Notes under the pieces: model-generated
Seen by the model: only the letters and a program-made list of their open reading frames with translations
The model's database searches: none
What the model was told of the DNA's origin: nothing
Shown here: piece after piece, positions 9,796-18,989 of the stretch
Layout: each line of letters opens with the position of its first letter
Position numbering within the stretch: the first letter of the stretch is position 1
Assembly (NCBI GenBank): GCA_947852905.1
Contig: CANTVF010000006.1
Span: 62,001-126,000 of the forward strand
Source: an uncultured Tidjanibacter sp.
GTDB taxonomy: Bacteria; Bacteroidota; Bacteroidia; Bacteroidales; Rikenellaceae
Reading direction: 5' to 3'
Length of the DNA: 64,000 nucleotides
Translations under genes and position numbers: made by a program

Positions 9796-9972
9796 ATATT
9801 TATCCGAATCATCGGTCGCTTGGCACATTCGTCATACCGTCTGCCGAAACTCATCCACACGACCATATTGCCGTAGCCATATAGCAACAAGTATTACTTT
9901 CACTATCGCACAACTACTCAAAAGCGACAAGCCGTTCCAACGCACTACGCATACGGCCACAGAAAACAGGCA

Positions 9973-10980
9973 TCATTGCGCCGCCTGCGCTGCGAAAAAA
10001 GCGGCGGCGCGATCCTTGACATTGCGTTGCAGATTGCGATAGAAAAAATTCAGTTCCACGACATGATAATTGCCCACAGGGAACAGATCCGCCAGAGCAG
10101 GCTCGTAATAAGCCGCAGGATCGATACCGGAGACGACGAGCGCTTCGGTAGCATCGTCCAAATATGCGCTTATGACATGCGCCTCCTCTGAAACTATACT
10201 TCCGTCAACCGAAGTGAAAACCGTTCCGAGATGCTCCTCTTTCGTTCCCGGCCGCGAATCGGTACGCCAGTTGAGGGGATTTATGGCCGTTCGGCTGCCT
10301 GACAACAACTCGGTAAGCCTATCGGGACTGGAAACGGAGCTGAACGTCACATAAACACCCGTATCGTCGGCACTGGCTGCAGGTATCAGATACGGCGACA
10401 CGTCGGTATCGCGCACAGGATACCCCAGCGGATAGGCCGCGATCAACCGCGCGTACAGACTGTCGGCCATATCGCGGCACAGCAGCTCTATCACGGCCTT
10501 ACCGCCCTGACTGTGACCTGCAAGAACGAACGGCCGACCATCATTCAGATTCTCGACATAATATCTGAAAGCGGCCTCTATATCGGCATAGGCCACCGCA
10601 AAACGCGACTCGATCACTTCATCGCTCTCCGTCCACGACTCTATGGTTATCTGACGGTAATACGGTGCGAAAAAGTTGGCCTCGTCGGCGAATATACCGC
10701 GCGCCAGCCGTATGGGACCATCGACACTCGCCCGATGAGAAGGCTCGTAAACATCCATATAATGACAGACGTCGCCATCGGCATCCCGCCAATCGAACAC
10801 GCAAGTGGGGACTATGTAAAACACGTCGTAATCCCTGCCTTCGCCTATACCGCCTCCGAACCACGCTTCCGATTGCGCATAATCGGGAGCGACAGGCAAA
10901 TCCGGCTCGGAGTGACCGTTGCAACCGGACAATAATACCGTCCAGCACAGCAACAAGCATAACAACACTTTACGTTTCAT
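9973..10980 (-). CDS. DUF3089-type alpha/beta-hydrolase lipoprotein
   Basis: A 335-residue exported protein. The chosen ATG (10980) begins MKRKVLLCLLLCWTVLLSGC, a lipoprotein signal whose lipobox is LSGC; the track start lies seven residues earlier and lacks a positively charged beginning. The mature part matches DUF3089 proteins: FYIVPTCVFDW near the front, FAPYYRQ, and the nucleophile elbow GHSQGG, which supplies the serine of an alpha/beta-hydrolase triad. The substrate is unknown; family members are often called lysophospholipase- or esterase-like without proof. It is transcribed alone. A TAAATTTG-like box (10999-11006, minus strand) lies just upstream. Confidence 0.82.
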   Translation of the reverse strand: MKRKVLLCLLLCWTVLLSGCNGHSEPDLPVAPDYAQSEAWFGGGIGEGRDYDVFYIVPTCVFDWRDADGDVCHYMDVYEPSHRASVDGPIRLARGIFADEANFFAPYYRQITIESWTESDEVIESRFAVAYADIEAAFRYYVENLNDGRPFVLAGHSQGGKAVIELLCRDMADSLYARLIAAYPLGYPVRDTDVSPYLIPAASADDTGVYVTFSSVSSPDRLTELLSGSRTAINPLNWRTDSRPGTKEEHLGTVFTSVDGSIVSEEAHVISAYLDDATEALVVSGIDPAAYYEPALADLFPVGNYHVVELNFFYRNLQRNVKDRAAAFFAAQAAQ

Positions 10981-11059
10981 AGCTGTATCAAATAACGCCA
11001 AATTTAATAAATAACGATAATCCGATACCTACTCCGGCACGTGAAATCGCACTGCCGGA

Positions 11060-12256
11060 CTACCGGTCGGCCGACGAAGGGATCAAAAGCCGCATCAACT
11101 TGCCGAAACAATAGGCGACCGCCGCCACGGCTATCGCACCGCCGACATAACCTATCCAAGCCACAGACATGTCGGAACAAACGATTCCGCCGACAAGTGC
11201 GCCGCTGCCTATACCGACATTATAGATACCCGAATATACGGACATGGCCACCGCCGTCGATTGCGGTGCCAACCGTATTATCTCCGACTGGAACACGAGG
11301 TTGAATACCGTTATGGCCAGTCCCCACCCCACGCACAGCGCGACGACCGTTCCGAACGAAAACGACGAAAGATGCAACAGCAACAGTGCCACGGCTATAC
11401 CGACGACCGCAAAACGAATGAACGTCGCAGGATATCTGTCGTAGTAACGCGAAAACAGAATGCTGCCCGCCACGCCGACAATACCGAACAACGTAAGCAC
11501 GCCCGTCACCCAAACTTCGCTCAGATGCGCCACCTGCACGAGAAAAGGCTCTATATAACTGTATCCGGTGTAGTGAGCCGTTATCAACACCAGCGTGAGC
11601 AGATAAACTCCAATAAGCGCCGGTTTCTTCAGCAGCGACGGCACTTTATTGAGGGATATGGCGTTGTCGCTACGGACTTTCGGGAATATAAGCGCCAGCA
11701 ACAGCAATACGGCGGCAGCCGCTACGGCTATGTAAAAGAAAGTCATGCGCCAACCGGCATGAAGACCTATCACTCGCCCCAGAGGTAACCCGACGATCAT
11801 GGCTATCGAAGTACCGGTCACAATAAGCCCCAGAGCCGTGGAACGCCGTCCCCGCGGAGCGACACGCACGGCCAGCGGCGACGCTATCGACCAGAATACC
11901 GCATGCGAACAGGCCACCCCTATGCGAGACGCCATGAGCATGGAATAGGACGATGCTACGGCAGATACCAGATGACTGACTATGAAAAGCCCCACCACGG
12001 CAAGCAACAACCTGCGGTATTCCAGCCGCGACACGAGCAGCATGAGAGGCAACGAAGCCATGGCCACCACCCATGCGTACACCGTTATCAGCAATCCTGC
12101 CTGCGCCTCGTCTATCCCGAAGTCGCGCGCTATATCGCTGAGCAACCCTATAGGAACGAATTCCGATGTATTGAATACGAACGCCGACAGCGTCAACCCG
12201 ACCACCGGCAACCATTTACGAAACAGTAGTCTGCGGCGCAACTGATTTTTCGTCAT
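11060..12256 (-). CDS. MFS sugar efflux transporter, SotB/YdeA-like
   Basis: A 398-residue major facilitator superfamily protein with about 12 membrane helices. The beginning LSAFVFNTSEFVPIGLLSDIARDFGI is close to the SotB/AraJ group of sugar (arabinose, IPTG) exporters. The intracellular loop SRLEYRRLLL and the helix-5 stretch TGTSIAMIVGLPLGRVIG are typical of that group. Direction (export) and substrate class follow from the family, not from anything in the sequence. It faces the same way as the DUF3089 gene, but 79 bases separate them and they need not be co-transcribed. Confidence 0.88.
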   Translation of the reverse strand: MTKNQLRRRLLFRKWLPVVGLTLSAFVFNTSEFVPIGLLSDIARDFGIDEAQAGLLITVYAWVVAMASLPLMLLVSRLEYRRLLLAVVGLFIVSHLVSAVASSYSMLMASRIGVACSHAVFWSIASPLAVRVAPRGRRSTALGLIVTGTSIAMIVGLPLGRVIGLHAGWRMTFFYIAVAAAAVLLLLALIFPKVRSDNAISLNKVPSLLKKPALIGVYLLTLVLITAHYTGYSYIEPFLVQVAHLSEVWVTGVLTLFGIVGVAGSILFSRYYDRYPATFIRFAVVGIAVALLLLHLSSFSFGTVVALCVGWGLAITVFNLVFQSEIIRLAPQSTAVAMSVYSGIYNVGIGSGALVGGIVCSDMSVAWIGYVGGAIAVAAVAYCFGKLMRLLIPSSADR

Positions 12257-12635
12257 TTATTCATCCATTTAATCCGCCGCAAAAATAAACGACATTTACG
12301 CAACATGTTCCATGCATTCACGAAATTCGGCTACGCCACATAACCTCCAGACTACATGCCGCATACAGTTTCCGCCACTCATACGACGGTACTCCGGGTC
12401 ACCTCCCCCGGCACGAAACATCCAAGGCCTATAAAACTGACATACTATTGAATTAAACAGTATATTTCATCTCCGCCCATAAAAATCCGCAGATAAAGTC
12501 ATAACTTAGTATCAAATAAACAAACCATGACATTCGCCGCATAGATTTCATACAGCGGTCATGCGCAATAACACGGCATCACGGGATACAACGCTTTCCA
12601 CATACCGAAGCAACAACACATAAAACCTTAAAGTC
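12257..12635. other. Divergent intergenic region, no gene seen
   Basis: It separates the minus-strand exporter from the plus-strand small exported peptide. A TATTTTTG box in minus orientation (12280-12287) could serve the exporter. The plus-strand side has no clear promoter match. Confidence 0.45.
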
Positions 12636-12848
12636 ATGAAAAGAAAAATCGTAGTATCTCTCGCGCTGATGCTGGCCGGACTGACAGGTGCGGCAACGGA
12701 CAACGCAACCGCAGAAACACCGACATGCATGATATTAGATGGGAAAACCTCATACGCCGTACAATGCGCATTTGCCTTCCACACTCGCCAACAGTCGGTA
12801 GAATACCCCGCAAACGACTCTATCGCAAACAAGGAAGAGCTGATATAA
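12636..12848 (+). CDS. Small predicted exported protein, unknown function
   Basis: A 70-residue ORF starting MKRKIVVSLALMLAGLTGAATDN, a convincing Sec signal peptide. The remaining 45 or so residues contain two cysteines (TCMIL and VQCAF) that could form a disulfide. No family is recognised. It ends 57 bases before the ATG of the outer-membrane barrel gene and could be co-transcribed with it. It may be a real small periplasmic protein or the truncated 5' end of a longer gene. Confidence 0.45.
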   Translation: MKRKIVVSLALMLAGLTGAATDNATAETPTCMILDGKTSYAVQCAFAFHTRQQSVEYPANDSIANKEELI

Positions 12849-12905
12849 TATTTAAAGTATCTTTCGTACTATACCCGAAATTACTCACCATCAAACACCA
12901 AGTCC

Positions 12906-15242
12906 ATGAAAACCCTGTTACGCACCATTGCCGTAGTATTCCTGCTGGCAATATCCGTTCAAACGGCATACGGCCAAATCGTTCTGCGAGGCACCGTTAC
13001 TACCGATACCGGAGAAACCGCCGCCTTTGCCAACGTATTGTTGTGCAATCCTAAAGACAGCACCGATGTCATTGCCTCGGCCGTTGTAGACATGCAGGGC
13101 ACATATTCGCTACCGCCACAACAGGAAGGACGCTACACGGCGATAGTACAGCTCACCGGTTATAAAACGATTAACGAAGACATCATGCTCCGGCAACCCT
13201 CGCATGCCAGTACCGCAAATGAAATGGTGCGCGATTTCGTCCTCGAAACAGATGTCGAACAGATCGAGAGCGTGATGGTCGAAGCCAACAACGTCACCCA
13301 GCATCTCGACAGGACAGTCTACGACATCTCCCGCGAAGACCGCAAGCTGGCAGTCACGGCGTTGGATCTAACGCTGAAAGTCCCCCAACTGAGACTCGAT
13401 CCAATGACGCAGAAACTTGCATCGCAGGACGGAGCGCTCAGCATATTCATCAACGGCGCCGCATCGACTGAGCAGGAACTCAAGTCGCTGCGCCCGGAAG
13501 ATATCAAAAGCATGGAATACTACGACCTGCCGCCAATGCGATACGGAGGAGGAACTACGAAGGTCATCAACGTCATAACCAAAGGAGCCGTCGAGGGCAT
13601 CTACGGCGGTATCGACCTGAGCCATGCCTTTACGACAGGTTTTTTCAACGACAGTTTCTATCTACGCTACAATCGCGGCCGCAGCCAACTGGCTTTGAGT
13701 TATTTCGGCAGTTACCGCAATTACCACGACGTCGAGGACCGCACGGAATACGACTACACACTTCTCGGCACGGACTATTCGCGCCGGCAATACGACCACA
13801 GGCCGTTCCACTATTTAGATAACGCTATCAGCCTGCAATATACCAATCAGGTACAAGACAAATATCTGTTCCAAGCCAACTTTTCGCCGAACATCTTCAC
13901 ACGACGTTCCGAAAAGACCTCCAAGATAGACTATATGGTAGGCAACACATCGTCGGTACGTTCAGGTACGTTTGAATTAGCCGACCGTTCATTCGCCCCG
14001 TCGCTAAGCATGTATCTGTGGAAGCAACTTGACAAACGACAGGAAATCATCGCCAACCTCGTAGGAACCTACTTCGATGCGGCGAGCGACTACACTTCCG
14101 AAGAGTATTCGGAGGACAACGAACTCGTACTTAGCGATTTTCAGAGGATGAACAACCATAAGTATTCCGTCATAGGGCAGGCGGTATACGTAAAGAACTT
14201 CGACCACCTGTCGCTATCGGCCGGCGAACGTTTTTCGTTCGAGTCCCTCTCCACGCATCTGGACAATACCTTCGCAAACGACAAGTACCGCACGCAAGTA
14301 ATCACCACCAACACATATGCTGAACTCACGGGTCGTCATTTCGGCAACAAGCTGCAATACCGCGTCTCTATCGGCGCGACCGGACGTCATACGTCCAGCC
14401 GAGAAGTCAAGTCGTGGGACTGGGTTTTCACACCCTCGGTAACCATCGGCTACCAGTTCATGCCTACGCTTATGCTCCGCGCCGGATTCTCGCAGAGCAA
14501 TACCTCCCCCAGCCTCAGTCAGATCAGCAACAGCGCCAGCCTGATATCCGACAACATAGTGTCCCGCGGCAACCCTTATCTTAAAAGCGGTTTTCGGAAC
14601 ACGACATATCTCGGCGTGTCATACAATAACGACTGGCTCTACCTATATCTTACCGGCAGCTTCAACTACGCCAAAAATCCGATCAGTTCCTATTTCATCG
14701 AAGGAGAACAGTATATGGAACTCGTGCAGGAGAACGCTCGTTTCAGCCGTACATACGGATTGAGCTACACCGTACAGATCAATCCGTTCCACAACCGTCT
14801 GATAGTCCTGACGGCACAGGGAGGCCTGTTCCGCCAACAATCCGACAGCGGTTTCGCAGGCAAATACGACCTCTTCACGACTCCACTGACACTGATGCTC
14901 AACATCAACTGGAAAAACTTCACGGCATACTACCAGTGGGGACTGCGGACATATTCGCTCGGCGCGCCATACCTTTCATTAAACGAACCGATCTCCTACG
15001 CTGGCATACAATATCGTTATAAAGACTGGACTTTCTCGGTATCGTGCGTCGGACTTTTGACCGAATTCAGTTACATCAGCAAGACCATACCGGACAGCGC
15101 AGTCAAATATTACAGCAAGAGCGTAATTCACGACAACGAAAACATGCTGCTCGTCAGCGTAGGCTTCCAGTTCGGCAAGGGGCGTGTATACGAAGAACGC
15201 GGCCGCGCGATAGACAATGCCGACACCGATTCGGGACTGTAA
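12906..15242 (+). CDS. Outer-membrane beta-barrel protein, TonB-dependent-receptor-like
   Basis: A 778-residue outer-membrane protein. The signal peptide ends at QTAYGQ. A carboxypeptidase-regulatory-like domain follows (about 25-110; LRGTVTTDTGETAAFANVLL), then a plug-like region (VTALDLTLKVPQLRLD, FINGAASTEQELKSLRPEDIKSMEYYDLPP) and a barrel of about 500 residues. Its layout matches the protein at 6956-9412, though the two are only distantly alike and lie on opposite strands. No SusD-like lipoprotein or TonB gene is adjacent, so the role (receptor, exporter or adhesin) is open. A strong hairpin terminator follows. Confidence 0.83.
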   Translation: MKTLLRTIAVVFLLAISVQTAYGQIVLRGTVTTDTGETAAFANVLLCNPKDSTDVIASAVVDMQGTYSLPPQQEGRYTAIVQLTGYKTINEDIMLRQPSHASTANEMVRDFVLETDVEQIESVMVEANNVTQHLDRTVYDISREDRKLAVTALDLTLKVPQLRLDPMTQKLASQDGALSIFINGAASTEQELKSLRPEDIKSMEYYDLPPMRYGGGTTKVINVITKGAVEGIYGGIDLSHAFTTGFFNDSFYLRYNRGRSQLALSYFGSYRNYHDVEDRTEYDYTLLGTDYSRRQYDHRPFHYLDNAISLQYTNQVQDKYLFQANFSPNIFTRRSEKTSKIDYMVGNTSSVRSGTFELADRSFAPSLSMYLWKQLDKRQEIIANLVGTYFDAASDYTSEEYSEDNELVLSDFQRMNNHKYSVIGQAVYVKNFDHLSLSAGERFSFESLSTHLDNTFANDKYRTQVITTNTYAELTGRHFGNKLQYRVSIGATGRHTSSREVKSWDWVFTPSVTIGYQFMPTLMLRAGFSQSNTSPSLSQISNSASLISDNIVSRGNPYLKSGFRNTTYLGVSYNNDWLYLYLTGSFNYAKNPISSYFIEGEQYMELVQENARFSRTYGLSYTVQINPFHNRLIVLTAQGGLFRQQSDSGFAGKYDLFTTPLTLMLNINWKNFTAYYQWGLRTYSLGAPYLSLNEPISYAGIQYRYKDWTFSVSCVGLLTEFSYISKTIPDSAVKYYSKSVIHDNENMLLVSVGFQFGKGRVYEERGRAIDNADTDSGL

Positions 15243-15307
15243 TCCCGGAAAGCCGAACACGCAGGCCGAACGACTTCGACTACCCACCGGCTGCATCCCA
15301 CATCATT

Positions 15308-15334
15308 ACGCCCGGCCGCTTTTGCCGGGCGTTT
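15308..15334 (+). terminator. Terminator of the outer-membrane barrel gene
   Basis: A perfect 9-bp GC-rich stem (ACGCCCGGC/GCCGGGCGT) with a 7-base loop, followed by a short run of T. It lies 66 bases after the stop codon. Confidence 0.7.
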
Positions 15335-15406
15335 ATGAACATACGTCTCGTACAAAACGCCATGCGTCGATATGCGAAATACATGTTCATTTAGTCCGGC
15401 AGACTT

Positions 15407-15437
15407 TTTGCGGACACGGAAAAATACCGTATTTTTA
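15407..15437 (+). promoter_or_regulatory. Probable promoter of the antiporter gene
   Basis: A -33 TTTG (15407-15410), a 19-base spacer, and TATTTTTA (15430-15437), which differs from TAnnTTTG only at the last base. It lies 28 bases upstream of the antiporter ATG. Confidence 0.5.
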
Positions 15438-15464
15438 CAAAAGTAGTAACATCAGTAATTACGC

Positions 15465-17528
15465 ATGCTGCCACTGTCCACTGTAGATTTCACCTTGCCC
15501 TTAGCGGATCCGGTTCTGAAGTTTTTGATTGTTCTCCTAATAATTTTAGCGTCTCCGCTACTTCTCAACAAACTGAAGATACCGCAACTGCTGGGACTGA
15601 TAATAGCCGGAGCCGTCATCGGCCCGTACGGCTTCAACCTGATTGTGCGCGACAGCAGCATAATTCTATCAGGTACAGCAGGACTTCTATACATCATGTT
15701 CCTCGCCGGACTGGAGATCAACATGGCCGACTTCAAAAAAAACAGCACGAAAAGTCTCGTATTCGGCCTGTACACGTTCCTTATACCCATGATAATAGGC
15801 ACGTTGGTCAGCATATACGTATTCCGCTTCAGCATACTGTCGTCGGTTCTGCTGGCGAGCATGTTCGCTTCCCATACGCTGATCGCCTATCCGATAGTCA
15901 GCAAACTGGGCATCTCGCGCGACAAGTCGGTCAGCATAACCGTAGGTGGTACCATGATTACCGATACGCTCGCTCTGCTGGTGCTCACCGTCATCGTGGG
16001 TATGGCCACCGGACAGGTAGACAAAGCCTTCTGGCTCGAACTCGGCATCTCCATTACCGTTTTCGCGTTAATCGTCCTGCTCGGTTTTCCTGTCATCGCA
16101 CGCTGGTTCTTCATGCATGTTTCCGACAACACCTCCCAGTATATCTTCGTACTCGCCATGCTGTTCCTCGGCTCGTTCCTCGCACAGCTCGCAGGTACGG
16201 AACCCATAATCGGAGCTTTCCTATCAGGTCTGGCGCTCAACCGGTTCATACCTCACAATTCGTCGCTCATGAACCGAATAGACTTCATAGGCAACGCCAT
16301 ATTCATCCCCATATTCCTGCTGAGCGTAGGCATGCTGATCGACTACCGCGCATTTACCGAATGGGAAACCATAGAGGTAGGCATAGTGATGATAATAGTG
16401 GCCACGGCTGCGAAATATCTGGCGGCATTGCTCACCCAGAAAACATTCCGATTGTCCGTCGACCAGCGCAGGGTCATTTTCGGTCTCAGCAATGCTCAGG
16501 CAGCCGCCACGCTCGCAGCGGTGATAGTCGGCTACAACGTCATAATCGGCACTGATCCAAACGGCGAACCTATCCGTCTGCTGAACGAAAGCGTTCTGAA
16601 CGGCACCATAATGATGATACTTGTCACCTGCATAATGGCCTCTTTCGCCGCACAGAAAGGCGCCCACAACATAGCCGCGCAGGAAACAGCCGACACCGAC
16701 GAAAGCGAAGACAAGCAGGAACACATTCTCATTTCGGTAAGCAACGAAGAAACGGTGGAAGAGCTTGTCAACCTGAGCCTGCTGATCAAATCTCCGCGCA
16801 ACAGGAACGACCTTTACGCCCTCAAGGTGATAGAAAACCGCCTTGCCGACGAGAAACTGCTCCGACAGTCGCGCAAACTGCTGCAAACCGTGGAAAAGAC
16901 CGCCGCCGCATCGGACAACACCATAGAGGGCATACTCCGATACGACATCAACATATCCAACGCGATAACGTGCGTCGCCACCGAACGCGGCATTACAGAC
17001 ATGGTGGTCGGAGTACGCCGCACCAACGACATTCCGCAGGTATCGCTCGGCCGCATACTCGAAAGCCTTCTGTCCGAAAGTAACATAGGAACGTTCATAT
17101 ACAACTCCGCGCAACCGATATCCACCGTCAAACGGCACGTGGTCATCATTCCGGAGCTCGCCGAAAAGGAGGCTGGATTCGGACAGGTCATCGACCGGCT
17201 GCAAAACGTGGCACTCAACACGAGCGCAAAGATCGTATTCTACGGCATAGAAGAAACTCTCTCCGCAGTACGCAAATCCATAACCGCTACGAGCGGAGAC
17301 ATAACATACCGCGAACTGTTCGACTGGAACGACTTCCAGCCCATAATCCAGAGCGTCCGACAGGACGACATGTTGTGGGTTGTCCTGAGCCGTAAGGGAG
17401 GCTTCTCCTATTCGCCGGTCATGTCGAGCATCCCGAAATGGCTGAGCCGCAACTTCTCCACCCACAACATAGTCCTCGTCTATCCGGTACAGGCAAGCCT
17501 CAACGAAGGAACGCGATACTACACTTGA
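15465..17528 (+). CDS. Cation/proton antiporter, CPA2 (Kef/Nha-type), with cytoplasmic C-terminal domain
   Basis: A 687-residue inner-membrane protein. Residues 1 to about 390 form the sodium/hydrogen-exchanger fold with 12-13 helices: KIPQLLGLIIAGAVIGPYG, FLAGLEINMADFK, GGTMITDTLALLVL (the helix carrying the ion-binding acid) and LSVGMLIDY. Residues of about 410-687 are soluble and resemble a pair of universal-stress-type nucleotide-binding domains, a common C-terminal gate in Bacteroidota antiporters; that part is assigned by position and general pattern. The likely job is Na+ or K+ exchange against protons. The gene stands alone, with its own promoter, between a terminator and a gene-poor stretch. 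Confidence 0.88.
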   Translation: MLPLSTVDFTLPLADPVLKFLIVLLIILASPLLLNKLKIPQLLGLIIAGAVIGPYGFNLIVRDSSIILSGTAGLLYIMFLAGLEINMADFKKNSTKSLVFGLYTFLIPMIIGTLVSIYVFRFSILSSVLLASMFASHTLIAYPIVSKLGISRDKSVSITVGGTMITDTLALLVLTVIVGMATGQVDKAFWLELGISITVFALIVLLGFPVIARWFFMHVSDNTSQYIFVLAMLFLGSFLAQLAGTEPIIGAFLSGLALNRFIPHNSSLMNRIDFIGNAIFIPIFLLSVGMLIDYRAFTEWETIEVGIVMIIVATAAKYLAALLTQKTFRLSVDQRRVIFGLSNAQAAATLAAVIVGYNVIIGTDPNGEPIRLLNESVLNGTIMMILVTCIMASFAAQKGAHNIAAQETADTDESEDKQEHILISVSNEETVEELVNLSLLIKSPRNRNDLYALKVIENRLADEKLLRQSRKLLQTVEKTAAASDNTIEGILRYDINISNAITCVATERGITDMVVGVRRTNDIPQVSLGRILESLLSESNIGTFIYNSAQPISTVKRHVVIIPELAEKEAGFGQVIDRLQNVALNTSAKIVFYGIEETLSAVRKSITATSGDITYRELFDWNDFQPIIQSVRQDDMLWVVLSRKGGFSYSPVMSSIPKWLSRNFSTHNIVLVYPVQASLNEGTRYYT

Positions 17529-17639
17529 AGCGCAAACGTTACATTGCGCTTCATAGCTCGCATTCAAATAACCACTAAATCTCAGCAGTATATCGGATAT
17601 CCGTTCATTTCTGTTCCCGACAGAGATAGCCATCTTGTG

Positions 17640-18300
17640 TGTGCAATATAAAGGCACAAACGGGGTATAATAATAAATTCATGACGTTATCCGCATCATA
17701 TTACCCGTTCAAACGCACATGCCGCTATGGACCGGCGGCATAGCTCAACAAGCGGTTATCGCCAAAAACGATACACGTCTCAATACTCTCGAAGACAAAA
17801 TATACGGATCGAGCTTATTATGGTCGGAACTGAAATACAATCCCGCACATATAGACAAGCTCGATTTCGATATCGACAGTCTGTACCGACAGACCATGTC
17901 AAGGTGATAACCACAGAAAACGACATATAATACTACAACGATCTGCAAGATTTTTGGCTACGTTCCGTGACGTACATACCTCGCTTATGCGTGCTATAGA
18001 TACGTACGATACGGATTTCGACAGGCCGCTTTATCTGCCAGACATGCTGAAGGGCAAATATTCCTTACCCGGAATACAAGTACCGGGAATAAACCGCCGC
18101 ATGCGCTGTCGCCTATATAATACACTTTGTGTCAACTATTTCCATATAGAATAAAACCGTTTTACGGACAAGACATAGTACACGAGAACGCACCATATAC
18201 GACTATATCCCAGACAGGTATCCGGCTCTCGAACACGCATTGACGGAAATGGAAAAAATGACGGCTGCAAAATATCAGCAACAGGAAACACGTTAAATGT
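17640..18300 (+). pseudogene. Probable decayed gene, unknown family
   Basis: No single ORF spans this stretch, but protein-like fragments follow one another in all three plus frames: a fragment at 17719-17907 (with TLEDKIYGSSLLWSELKYNP), a second around 17954-18154 (with DTDFDRPLYLPDMLKGKYSLP), and a third ending at 18297 (IYDYIPDRYPALEHALTEMEKM). Their composition is that of a folded protein and differs from random shadows. The frame changes (1, then 2, then 0) and internal stops suggest frameshifts after loss of function. I do not recognise the parent family. Three unrelated small ORFs remain possible. Confidence 0.4.
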
Positions 18301-18429
18301 TTATCCGGCTTGCGAGATTAACCGTGGCCAATCCAGTATTGCCGTTAATTTCGCAAATGAAAGTCTGTGCGACGAGGCACCGAAAGATCCGGATATGGAT
18401 TATCAATTCACAATAAAAGAGACATCGTT

Positions 18430-18735
18430 ATGAAAAAGATCGTATTCAGTTGCGCAGCCGCAGTCTGCATGTTTTTCACCACGACGGCTTTCGCAGCGCA
18501 GGAAAATCCCGGAAATACGACCGGAAAAACCGATAATACGGAATGTTGTTGCCGACCGTGCGAGTGCAAGGACTGCACCTGCACGACCGACTGTTCCGGA
18601 TGCAAAGGTTGCGACGATATGCAGGCATGCGACGAATGCCGCGGCTGCAACCGCGAAGGTACATGCTGCGACAACGGCAAACATCACAACGACCGTCATC
18701 ACCGCAACGGCGGTTGTTGCGACGACAAGCGCTGA
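18430..18735 (+). CDS. Small exported Cys/His-rich protein, possible metal binder
   Basis: A 101-residue protein. The ATG at 18430 starts MKKIVFSCAAAVCMFFTTTAFA, a clear Sec signal; the track start 63 bases earlier only adds an implausible extension. After an acidic linker, the mature protein holds 17 cysteines in CxC, CxxC and CC patterns (TECCCRPCECKDC, CDECRGC, GGCC) and two HH pairs. Such a density suggests metal binding or multiple disulfides in the periplasm; no family is recognised. Codons 31-43 (18521-18559) lie in a 39-bp sequence repeated in inverted orientation at 18951-18989, so the start of the Cys-rich part sits in one arm of an inverted repeat. A strong terminator follows 13 bases after the stop. 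Confidence 0.7.
   Translation: MKKIVFSCAAAVCMFFTTTAFAAQENPGNTTGKTDNTECCCRPCECKDCTCTTDCSGCKGCDDMQACDECRGCNREGTCCDNGKHHNDRHHRNGGCCDDKR
18521..18559 (+). repeat. Left arm of a 39-bp perfect inverted repeat (inside the Cys-rich gene)
   Basis: The 39 bases from CCGGAAAAACCGATAATACG to GCCGACCGT are identical to the reverse complement of 18951-18989. The arm is coding (GKTDNTECCCRP) and ends just where the Cys-rich tail begins. The arms are 391 bases apart. Sequence flanking the arms is not shared. Confidence 0.95.
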
Positions 18736-18747
18736 TACTATTCCGAC

Positions 18748-18790
18748 AAAAAGACCGCACCATGTTTCAACACAATGGTGCGGTCTTTTT
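18748..18790 (+). terminator. Terminator of the Cys-rich gene
   Basis: A perfect 16-bp stem (AAAAAGACCGCACCAT and its complement) with an 11-base loop. The A-rich and T-rich flanks make it bidirectional. It lies inside the segment bounded by the 39-bp inverted repeat. Confidence 0.9.
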
Positions 18791-18888
18791 TATTCCGCCT
18801 TGTCATAAACGACAAAAAAATATGGTACGACGTTTCTCAGGTCTCGAAATCGTATCCTCGACAAGTCATGCATCCTTCGTAACAGAAT

Positions 18889-18989
18889 TTACTTTGCCGG
18901 CCGGATAAACAGACTCGACGAAACATGCTCCTCTTTCAAGTTATACCCGAACGGTCGGCAACAACATTCCGTATTATCGGTTTTTCCGG
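18889..18989 (-). other. Alternative C-terminal coding cassette facing the Cys-rich gene
   Basis: Read on the minus strand, the right inverted-repeat arm encodes the same residues in the same frame as the left arm (GKTDNTECCCRP). It then continues with FGYNLKEEHVSSSLFIRPAK and a TAA stop at 18889-18891. There is no start codon of its own. If the 391-base segment inverted by recombination between the arms, the exported protein would lose its Cys-rich tail and gain this 20-residue tail. Whether inversion happens is inference; a dead partial duplication would look the same. Confidence 0.55.
18951..18989 (-). repeat. Right arm of the 39-bp perfect inverted repeat
   Basis: This is the reverse complement of 18521-18559 over all 39 bases. 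It lies in an otherwise gene-free stretch between the Cys-rich gene and the protease array. Confidence 0.95.

Noticed and set aside
9964-12256. Small plus-strand ORFs over the DUF3089 and exporter genes
   Set aside because: Antisense shadows of two well-supported genes.
16224-17657. 477-aa minus-strand ORF opposite the antiporter C-terminal half
   Set aside because: Shadow of the antiporter; Tyr/Val/Arg-rich without domains.
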